64,000 bases of DNA from Pleodorina starrii (lineage: Eukaryota > Chlorophyta > Chlorophyceae > Chlamydomonadales > Volvocaceae), in the NCBI GenBank assembly GCA_030267565.1, contig BRXU01000048.1, positions 1-64,000 of the forward strand, read 5' to 3'. The notes under the pieces were generated by a model. That model was not told the DNA's origin. It saw nothing but the letters and a program-made list of their open reading frames with translations, and made no database searches. The translations under genes and the position numbers were made by a program. Shown in pieces: positions 39,595-50,200 of this stretch (position 1 is its first letter; every line of letters begins with the position of its first letter).

Positions 39595-39926
39595 CACCCG
39601 AACACGTCTCTCAGATTATTCCAAATCGTCGAGCGGGGAGGTAGGCACCGCGTGCATACACATACACCGACGCCCTCCCCCTCGCTCCCTTGCATCTATT
39701 CGAACCTGCAAACAGCGCCAGCCACAGCGCTGCACCGCAGCGGCAAAAACAGGCTGTCTTTCCTGGGTTTGCGCCGTCGCTGGCATCGCGTCCGTCCACG
39801 CCCAAACCTGCGCTCAACAGCAGACCTGAGGAGGCCTGAGGTCCTGAAAAAGACATGCGGATACATGTATGCGCACGTCCGGGCGCGACGCTGCAAAGAA
39901 AAGCCCACCTCTTATTACCGTCTGGA

Positions 39927-39985
39927 GCCCCACCCACCCACCCACCCACCCAAAAACAAACAAACAAACAAACAACAACAACAAA
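39927..39985 (+). repeat. (CCCA)n followed by (AAAC)n/(AAC)n
   Basis: Two adjacent simple repeats, a CCCA run then AAAC and AAC units, with a sharp switch near 39951. Confidence 0.9.
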
Positions 39986-40913
39986 ACCAACAGCATCGAT
40001 CCTAAAATCAACAACACCATCAACAACTTCAACGATAACAACAAAACGCAAAGCCGGTGGCCGTCGCGATACCGGTAGGCATCCACCGCCGCCTGCACGC
40101 GTGTATCTCATATACGTCGTCTCTCACGCGCGTATATGTACGGCACAAGACGGCACAAGGCATTCGGCACTGCCAGCAAAATTGTGCAGGCCGCCGCATG
40201 CGGGCCGGCGGAGGCTCCCCAGCAGCCTGAACCGAAACAGTCCGCAGCACCCGCCCGACTGACACCTGGATGAAATTTCGCCGCGATGAAAGACTTATCC
40301 GCCGCGATTATAGACCTAGCCGTGACGAGAGACTTCGCCACATGTTATTTCGCAACCGCGATATAGAGCAGATTTCGCGATCTTTTGATCAGTCAGGCCT
40401 CCGTAAATAATTTTTCCAGCCGCCCAAGAATACTTTTTTCCAAAATTTCCATCTTGAGCCCAAAACTTTTTCTTCGCCGGACCACGCACGCGCCAAAAAG
40501 GGGCGGAGACCGGGCGCAGTTGGTCGCACATGCACCGTTCTGATGATCCATCAGTCAATCCCTACGCTGCCTTCTGCGCCTTTTCCACCTCTTTGCCCCC
40601 AAAAACTGTCTTTTATGTTCGGCGCCCGGATCGATGGAAACCCATTCCCGGCTCCGGCGAATGCAACGCCCGCCCCCCAAAATCACGCGCCTCCAAATAA
40701 ACAGACGCGCTTCAACGCAGCAGTTGCGCACAAATAAACGCAATTGTTGAGCAACCGGCGATCGCGATGTTACCTCGACACCTCAACACGAGCCGCGCAA
40801 TTTTGCTTGCTGATGACCGCCTTGATGGTGAGGAATGGCACTGCGACACTCTGCCCTCTGCCCCCGCCAAAGCAACGCCATGCCAAGGCGGCAGCCGGCC
40901 CTTCGGCGGCCCT
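39986..40913. other. No recognisable gene; downstream of cyclase gene
   Basis: About 0.9 kb between simple repeats and the predicted 3' end of the cyclase gene. Around 40260-40520 there is a locally AT-richer patch with repeated CGCGAT/GCCGCGAT motifs. Short frames exist on both strands without recognisable features. Confidence 0.5.
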
Positions 40914-40918
40914 TTACA
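40914..40918 (-). terminator. Candidate polyadenylation signal TGTAA
   Basis: TGTAA on the minus strand lies about 300 nt downstream of the stop codon of the cyclase gene. TGTAA is the usual polyadenylation signal in Chlamydomonas, and this distance is normal for a 3' UTR there. Position is the only evidence. Confidence 0.4.
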
Positions 40919-41216
40919 ACTCGATATGTTTATCCCATATGCGTTTGTGGAGTGACAGAACGAACTGCGGGGAAGCAACCTCGGCGATACTTGCGAAGAG
41001 ACCCAGCAAATCCAGATGAGTCCGTGAGTCTGGCCGCCCGAACAACACCACATTATTACGAACATGTAGGGTTGCCAGGACGCCTCTCCTTATTCGATCC
41101 CGCACGCCCCGCAGCTACCCTGAAGGCCTCCCGCCCCCCGGCACTGCACCTCTGACCTCTGACCTCCGCTAAAACCCGAAGGCATGTTCCCATTCCCTCG
41201 GGGTCCATGCGTGCCG

Positions 41217-44200
41217 CTACAGACGATGAGCAGCACCGCCACTGCCGCTGTCGCCGCCGCCGCTACCGCCGCGCAGCGCCTTCTTTACCTTCTTTAACAT
41301 CGATTTGAAGGAGCGCTTCGACGCTAGCGGCGGCAGCGGAGCCGCCGTCGCCGCCGCCGCGGCATCGGCGCCACTGCCGGTGGCGGCGCCGCCGCTGGCG
41401 GGAGTGACGGCGGCGTCCCACCTGGCGGAGGCGCCGCGCGCCTGATGCGGCGTGGCGGCAGGCGACGTCGACGCCGATGACGCTGACGCGCCGCCGCCGC
41501 CGCCGCCACGATACCCGAGGCCACTGCTGGAGAGCGACGCCCCCGCCCCCGACGCCGCCGCCGCTGCCGCCGCCGCCGCCATCGGTGACGACGCCCCCGG
41601 AAGCAGAGGCGTGCGGTGGTGATGGACGTGGCTGTCTGCGGAGTGGCGCTGCGTCGCCGTCGCCGACGCCGTGCGAAACACCATCGGCGCGTCAGCGGCG
41701 GCGGCCGAGCCCACTCGGAGGCCGGCGAGTGCGTTCTGCACGCTGCTGTCCGCGTTGTTATTGGCGGCGGCGGTGGCTAGGGAGGAGGAGGAGGCGCTGG
41801 CGGCCGTGGAGGAGCCGCAGCCCTCGTCCACTGGGTCGAGCCGGGTTACGAGTACGGCAGGGTTTAAGCCGTACGGCAAGGCCTGATGGTGGCCATGGTG
41901 CGGCAAGAGGTGGTGATGGTGGTGGTATAGCGGGTGGTGGTGGTGGTAATGGGGGTCACCGGCGGTTGCCGAGTACGACAGACCAACCGCCGCGTCAGCA
42001 GCGTTTGTAGCCTCTGCCGCCTCCTCCGCAGCGTCAGCACTCGCGTCGGCCGCGGTGGCGGCAGCGGCGGCGCTCTCCGCCGTCGCAGGCGCGGCCACCC
42101 CAGCGCTGCTGCCGCCGACGCCACTCCCGGGTACGGGTCCGGCGGCGGGTGCTGGCTCCCTCTGCGGCTCCGCTGCGGCGGCCGCACCCCGCGGATGTGC
42201 CGGAGTACCGCCGCCGCCAGCGGCGGGTGACGGCCGGCCGTCGATGGAGGCGCCGCCGCCGCTGTAGTTGGACTGCGTCAGAACCACCAGCTCCGACGCA
42301 CGGGCGAGCATCCTCGCGATGTCCAATCCGCCGCCGCCGCCGCTGCCGTCAACCTGTCCCGTCGCCGCTGCCGCCGCCGCCGCCGCCGCGGCCGCCGGTC
42401 CCAGCGCCCCAATGGGAGATCCGAAGGGCCCCGGGCCGAGTCGGCGGGGCTGGTCAGCGCTCCCGCGCGTCTGCACCGACGGCCGCGCGGCCGCATTGTC
42501 CGCGGCCACATACCACCGATTGAAAGGAGTCGCACTGCCCGGGGGGCCACCGCGGCCGCCGGTGGCGTCAGCTGCCGCCGTCGCCGCCGCCGCCGGCACG
42601 AGCGCCGGCCGCTGCACCACGTCGACTGAGTGACGGCGGCTGTACAGCAAGCCTGCAGCGGAGGCGGGCACGCTGGCCGCACCGGCAGTGCACGGCCTGG
42701 CGGCGGCGCCGGCGGCGCCGCCGGGTCCGGCGGTCGGGGAGTGTACGGCGCCGCTGGACGACGCTTCGGGAGACAGCTGCGTCTGGCTGACGTCAGGGAC
42801 CACACGCTGGCACAGGCCGCCGACGCCGACGCCGCCGACGCGCCTCAGCGCCGCCAAGCCCCCAAGCAACCCGGCTTCCACCGCGGGCGTTCCCTCCGCG
42901 GCCGGAGCCGCGGCGGCAGCGAAAGCGTACGGCGATCCGTACCCGTAATCCAAACTGCGCCCCAGACTGCCCGGGGACCTCGCCTGCGACTGCGGTACAG
43001 TGGCTGCGCGTGATGAGCCGCCACCCGTCGACGCCACCACCGCAGCAACCGCAGCCGCCGGCAGCCGCAGCTGCGGCTTCGGAGCCTCCCCGGATGCTGG
43101 AAGGCCGTACAGGCTGTTGCCGTACACAGAGCTGTATGCGCTGTCGCCAGCCACCACGACGCCGCCGCCAGACCAACCCACATCCAGGCTTCGGCTCCGT
43201 GCCAGCTGCTGAGCGGTGATTGCCGCCGCCGCCGCCGCCGTCACCGCCAGCTGCCTGTCCCCGCCGTCGCCGCTGCCGTACGCGATGTCGTGCCCGCTAA
43301 TAACGCCCGACATCTCACCAAACATCGGGTCGAAACCGCCCTCACCACCACCAGCACCACCAGCGACGGCGGCGGTGGTGACACCACCGCCGCCGCCACC
43401 ACCGCCGCCGCGGCCGCCATTCCTCCCGTCGGCTGTGCCGCCTGCCGCCGCCGCCGTGGACAACGTCTGGTCCTGCGACGGATGCAGCGCCGGCCGCTGT
43501 GCACCACCGCCGCCGCCGCGGGCCCCGACCGGCTGCGGCTGCGCCGCCGCCACCGCCGCCGCCACCACCCCGTCTGCTGCTGTGGTGGTGGCGGCGGCGG
43601 CGGCGCCCACCGTGGTGGCGGTGGGCGCTCCTGCATTGCTGCTGTGCGCCGGCGTGAGCAGCGTCAGGGAGGGCTGCGAGCAGTACTCCCAATGCTGCAC
43701 CGCTGAGCCGAGGCTGGGGCTCATGAGGGAGCCGGGGGTGCGGGCCCTGCAGAGGCGGTTGGGTGCGTGGGTGCGTGGGTGGGCCGTTCGTAAATGCGGC
43801 ATCCTGCAGCAGCTGGCCCGCTGCTGTCCGCGGCGGTGCAACCTTCATTTCCCCCTCCTCCTACACTTCCAACACCACCTCCCAACCAAAATGCCGCGAC
43901 TCGAGACCCACTCGAGACCCACTCGAGACCTACCCGCCACTGCCGCCGAACTCGTCAAAGTCACCGGAGGCGTAGTGGTCCGAGAGGCGGGGCCTGCGGG
44001 AGGGCGGGCGGCCCGCAGTTAGGTTGCCGTATATTGGGTTACAACGGCTTAATGAGTTGGGTTGGGTGAGGGATCCGTGAATCGAATCGAGCCGAAACGA
44101 ATCGAATCGAATTGAATCGAATCGAACCCAGTCAAAATGTTGTTGTTATTGTGGTTGTGGTGGTTGTTCTGGTTGTTGTTGGAGATGGCGAATGGGCAGA

Positions 44201-47200
44201 GGCGAGCGAGGATGCCAGGCAGGCGCTTCACCGCTTTACCGCCAAGACACGTTCCGAGTCCATCCTTTGACGGGGAGGAAGTCAGTCGGCCCAACGGCGT
44301 GTCAGTTAACGGTTGCTGGTGCGTGCATGAGGGCTGCGTGCATGGCTGAGTCATTGAGGCAATGGCAGGCACTGGCGGGGGTAGCGACTTGCGGCGCCAG
44401 TTGCCAGGCCCAGTTGCCGAAGACCAGCGGTGGCGCTCTCCTGTCGGCACCGCACAGAGAGCGACTGAGAGCAGCTGACGGACTGCCCCCCCCCTCTGCG
44501 TGGCTTTCCGGCCCCAACACACAGACAAGCAAGTACGACAATACGGCTGTCGTACCTCGGACATAGCGGGTCGTACAGGTTCGACCAGCCCTGGCTGATA
44601 ATGCTGACGCCACCCATGCCGCTCCCGCTCGTGAGCAACACGCCCGGCACGTGGCCGGGGTGGGTTTGGCTGTTGCTGAAGGGGGTGCTGCCGCCAGTGC
44701 TGGTGGTGGCGCCGGCGCCAACGCCGCCGCCGCCGGCGCCACCGGGGCCGCCGGCACCTCCGACGTGGCGTTGAGCGCTGAAATAGCTGAAGCTCTTGCG
44801 GCTGAAGAGCCGGTGGGTCGGGTTGTTGCGGGTGGGGGTGCCCTGCGGGAGGGAGGGAGGGAGAGAGGGCAGCAAGGGCGGCGGGAGAGGAGGAGGAGTG
44901 GAGTGGGGTAGTGACATGTGAGTAGCGTCTCCCCAAGTACTGATGGTGGCAAGTTGCCGTGGAAAGAGGGCACGGGCACCACATGCACGGCGCAAACCCG
45001 TGCTCCAGGCAGGGCACCCACCCACCCACCCACCCACCCCGCACACCAGCCCACCCAACCACCCACCCACCCAACCACCCCTCCGGCACCCCAGCCCAAA
45101 GCCACCCCAGGAACCGCGGCCAGCAGCCAGCCTGGCATCATCCATTTGGCGCCAAAACCATCCGTTTGGCGCCAAAATGTCTGCCAAATCATCAGCCGCC
45201 CCAGGCGCTACGTGTACCCAGCCTGTCGCCGCTCGCCCGAGTCCAGATGCTGCACCCGAGTGCCGCTGTCCGAGGCGAGTGGCGCCACTCACCGTAATGG
45301 GGCCGCGACACGACACGTCGTCACCCACGCACGCTGCCGCTGCCGCCGCCGCACCCGGAGGGGCCGCTCCCTCGGCCGTGCTCATAGACGGCGACTTGTG
45401 CAGCGCTGGCACTGCCGCTGGTGCCGCTGCCGATGACGCCGCCCGCAATGCCGCCGCCGCCGCCGCTGCCGACGTCGACGCCGCCCTGCCGGCGGTGGCT
45501 GTCGTAAGTCCGTGGGCGGTGGCGGGACGCTGTCGGCTGCCGCTAGCCGCGTAAAGGCCGCTGTGGTGGACCGCAGCCACGGCCAGGGACCAGCCGCCGC
45601 TGCCGCCGCCGCTGCTAAGGCTCGGCAGGACGCCAGCTCCGGCGCCGCTGCCGCTGCCGCTGGCACCGCCGCTGGCCCCCGGCGGCGACGTCTCCCGGCT
45701 GAAGAACTGCGCTGAACTGCGCTGCATGAACACGCTAGTGGCGGCGGTGGCGGCGGCGGTGGCGCCCGTGGCGGTGGCGGGACGCTTGCCTACTTGGGGC
45801 CTGACCCATGGGTCCTTGTCACCGGCATCGCGCGGCGACAGGAGCCCACCGGCGCCGGTGTTAACAACGTCGACCGTGGGGCCGGTAGGGCCGGTGGGGC
45901 CCGTGGCGCCGCCAACACGCCTCCCGCTAACGTGATTCACGCCGCCGCCACCACTGCCGGCGCCGCCGCCGCTGCTGGGCATGTGGCCCCCGGCGACGCT
46001 GTTGGTGCCGCTGTTGGCTGAAGGGCCCGCCGCTCGCGGAGGCGGAGAGCGGTGTCCTGGAGGTGGGAGGACGGGAGGCGGGCGGTCGCGGGAGGCATCA
46101 GGACAGAGGGCGGCGTGTCATGGGCGGACAGACACCTAAACAATCTAAAAGCTCTTATCACAAAAAGGTGGTAAAGCAGCGGTAAAGCATGACAGGAAGG
46201 GCAGGCATGCGTTGCCTTTCGTGACCAAGGAGAAATAACAAGGGCAGAAAGACCATGATGGCAAGCACAACATGCACAGCACCGCATGGCTCAAGCTGGG
46301 GCAGGACCTGGCACACGTGACAGTTGGACGGCGCAGTACAACAGTCTCTCACGCCGCGACTCACCCAAGGCAGGCCGCTCATACGAGAGCCGCGACTGCT
46401 CTGACGCCGCAGCCGCAGCCGCCGCCGCCGCCGCAGGCGACTGCATCAAACTGCCAATGCTGGCGGTTCGATGCAGGAGAGAAGGCGGGGGCTGGGCGGC
46501 GCCGGCGGCGACGCCAGCGGCGGCGGATGACGTCGCTGCGGCGGCGGCCTCCGGCAGCCTGAACGTCGAGAAAGGACTCCGCGGTGCAGGCGCCAGCGGC
46601 GCCGGCGCCGGCGACGCCGGCAGCATTGACGGCAACGGCAGGTTTGCCCGCAACCCGCGGCCGCCGCCGCCGCCGCCGGCACCGCCGCTGCCGCCAAAGC
46701 TGGCAATGCCGCTGTCAAACTGCAACACCTCCCCCGTATCGCTGTTGAGGGCGCTGTCGACGGCCGCCGCCAGCGCCTCCGCCGCCACCGCCATGGTCGG
46801 CTCCAGAACCAAATCAGCGCCGTCGGCGGCGGCTCTTGCCGCCGCCGCCGCCGCCGCCGTCGGCGTCGCCGCATCGGAACGGGTCTTGGAAGCCAGCCGC
46901 TGAAGGCCTGACATCGCCGCCGCCAGCGGCAGCGGCGACGCGCGCCCGTCGGTGCCGCCGGCAGCGGCGGCGGCGCCGCCGCCGCCGCCCCCCTGGACCC
47001 AGCTCCCGAGCGTCTGCGAGACATCACATGCTGACATCCGGCCGGAAAGGACATTCCCCATTCCCTGCGCTGTCGCCTCCGCCGCCGACGACACTGGCTC
47101 ACAGGCCTCTACGAGCAGAGACCAGCCCGCCATCTGCCCGGGAAGGGCCGGACCCTCGCCGCCGGGGCCGCTGCCGACGCCGCCGCCGGTGGCGACGCCG

Positions 47201-50200
47201 CTGAAATCCCGCGTCGCTGGCACGTCCAGCGAGCGCTGCGCCAGGATAAGGCCCTCCAGGTCAAGCCCTCCCAGCAGTGGCGATGGCGATGTCTCCACCG
47301 CCGCCCCCGCCGCCGCCGCCGCCGTGTTGGCGTCGTCGTCGGCACTGGTGTTGCTCGCCGCTGCAGCGGCGGCGGCGGCAGCGGCCGTTGCGGCGGTCAG
47401 CTCCGCACTCGTGCGGACCGTGCTGCGCTGCAGCGACGCCGGATTGGGGCGGCGCGCGCACGGCAGGCCGTCGGCGGCGGCAGCGGCTGTGGCGGCGGCG
47501 GCGGCAATGGGTCCGACATCGGAGAGCAGCCGTGTGGCAGTCGATGCGGCGCCGCCGCCGCCACCCGGGTTGAGCGCGTACTGCTGGAGCGACGGCTCGT
47601 CGAGTGCGGACGACACATCCCTCGATGTACGAGTAGATGGAAGGCCGCCGCCACCGCTGCCGCCGTCGGTCACGGCGGTGGCGACAGCGGTGGCGGCGGT
47701 GGTGGGGCTTTGACTAGCACAAAGCAGCGAGGGCGAGGGCGGCCGGCTCCGCTGCACAGCAGCTGGCGGCGGCGGCGGCGCCGCCGCCGCCCTAGGCCTG
47801 GTGTCGTACGGTGCCGCGCCGCCGTCAGCGCCAATGCCACACGACCCCGCCCGGCTCGAGCCTCCCGCGGTACCGCTGGTATCCACCGCGCCCGTGGGGA
47901 TGGCGGAAGCGGCGACGGATGCTGACGTGGCGGCGGAGGTGACAGCGACGCCCCAAAAGCCGGCGGCTGAGGCTCCGCGGCCACATACCTCGACGGACCG
48001 CCGAGCAGAGGCGGTAGCGGCGGCGGCGGCGATGGTGCTGCTACTGCTGCCGTATGCCTTCTGGCCGGCCGTCGCCGCGGCGGCGGCGGCGGCGGCCAGG
48101 CGCCGCGTCGGCGACGGCGGCGGCAGGTGGGCGATCGGCATGGAGCCGGAGAACAACCCGGGAATGGCACGTGATGCGCCTCCGCCGCCGCCGCTACTGG
48201 GTGCCGCGTGGGGGAGTCGGTAGGCACCGCTTTGCAGGACGTCTAGGGTGTCAATCAGGGAGCCCTCCTGCGCAAGAGACGGAGGGGAAACACGAACGCA
48301 GGAGGAGGTACTTAGGGTTTGGAGAAGGCATGAGAGAGTGCGTGGGCCGTGGGCTGTGGACCGTGGGCTGTGTGTTGTGATGGAAACCTGTTCTTCCAGG
48401 TACAGGTACAGGTACAGGTACAGGTACACGTCCAGGTACAGGTACAGGTACACGTCCAGGTACAGGTACAGGTACAGGGACAGGTGCCACACAAATGAGC
48501 CGCATCGCCCCTAAAACCACCCTAATAAAACTCTAAAACCCCGCTTACCATGGCGTGAGATGGCAGTAGCAATGCCAGGCCGTTGTCCACCAGGACGCTG
48601 GTTCCGGCGCTGGAAACGATATCCACGCCCGACATGTGCGGGTGGTGGTAGCGGTACGACGCGTACTTGAGCATATCCACCAGATCGCCGCCGCCGGGTT
48701 CAGCCGCCGCCGTTGCCGCCGCCAGCCCCGCGACCATCTGGCTCCGCCAGTGGCCATTAACTGCCGCCGGTGCCGTACTGCCCAGCGTGCCGCAGGCGCT
48801 CAGCCTGCGGGCTGATGGACCGGCGGCGGCCGCCGCCGTGACTCCGTCTTGCGATTGCGGCGCCGCTGGCGGCGGCGCCGCCGCCTCCGCCGGGCCGTTG
48901 CCCGCGGTCTCCGCCACGGCGGTTGCGGCGGCGGCGGTTGCGGCGGCGGCGGTTGCGGCGGCGGCGGTTGCGGCGGCGGCGCCGCCGCCAGCGGCGGCGG
49001 CTTCCGCGACGGCACGGCGCTTCGGGGCGGCAGCGGCGGCGGCGGCGGCGGCCAGCTCCGCCAGCGCCTTGTCGTACAGTCCGACCCGAAGCAAGAACGT
49101 GTGCATGGTGCCCTGTGTGGCGGTTTTAGGGTTTCACATTTTGGCAATCGTGGCACGGCGGGTCCGCGGCGGCTTCATCCACCGGAAGGGAGCCCCGGTC
49201 GTGTCTGCTAGCTGCTGCTGCTGATGATGAGGATGAGGCTGCAGCGCACGACCGACCGGCCGCCTGGCTCTCCCGAGGGCCTTTCCCGAGGGTCTGGAGC
49301 CCACTGTAATAACAACGACAAAGAAAAGAAGACAAGGAGATGAACAGATCCACGGCCGGAGATGACAGAGCGCGCCGTCAGCCCACGCGGGCGAGAGGCG
49401 CTCCTCGATCGGTGCAGCGCTGAGGAGTCCGCTTGACACAACCGTCATTACGTCATGTCACAACCGTCATGACGTCATGGGTCATTAAGTCATGGCACAA
49501 CCGACGTCAGGCACAACCGTCATTACGTCATGGCACGTCATTACGTCATGGCATAATCGTCATGACGTCATAGTTCGTCATGACGTCATGGCACAACCGT
49601 CACGACGTCATGGGGTCGGCGCGGGACACTTGAGCACCGACGCCGGAGGTACGGTGTTCCAATGCCGTACCATCAAAACCCTGTTCCGCCAGTCCCCACC
49701 TTTCCCTTGATGTCTCGAGGACCGCAGGTGACGAACTGGAACTCGGCCGCCCATTCCGGGCGCGACGTCACGGCGCGCAGGGTCGACTCGCTGACCTGCG
49801 ATGTACGGCAATTGCATTGATGTGTCAGATTTGCATATTTGAGGAGAGCGGTGGTAGTGGTTCACGGAACCGTGGACGGTGTTGGAACCTTGGTAGTGGG
49901 ATTTGCCGCGCTGCGATGCAGGACGTGCAAAAAAGGAATTATCGGGGGCTGCGGCAGTGTCGCAGAGGCAGAGAGCAGGTTCGCGCCACCGTGTGGCCGT
50001 CTGGTTTGGGCCGCGACTTCGTCCGTGTGAGTACGATAGGGCCAGCATGCCGTGCTCCATGCCGTACTCACCTGTATGGCCATGGGGAAACCGGTGCTCT
50101 CCATGCGAGACGCCCTGTGGGGTGATGGCGTGATGGGGTGGTTTTAGGGTTTTAGGGTTTTAGGGTTTGGCGAGGAGCGGAATTCGTGCATCAGCGAAAA

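Noticed and set aside
41477..43848. Long plus-strand and shifted minus-strand frames rich in Arg/Pro/His over the cyclase exons
   Set aside because: They are shadows of GCN/GGN-rich coding sequence in other frames, with no domain content.
46291..48492. Separate genes starting at the large Ala/Gly-rich minus frames
   Set aside because: Each frame is entered and left by in-phase GT-AG junctions that join it to the cyclase gene, and none has its own convincing start.
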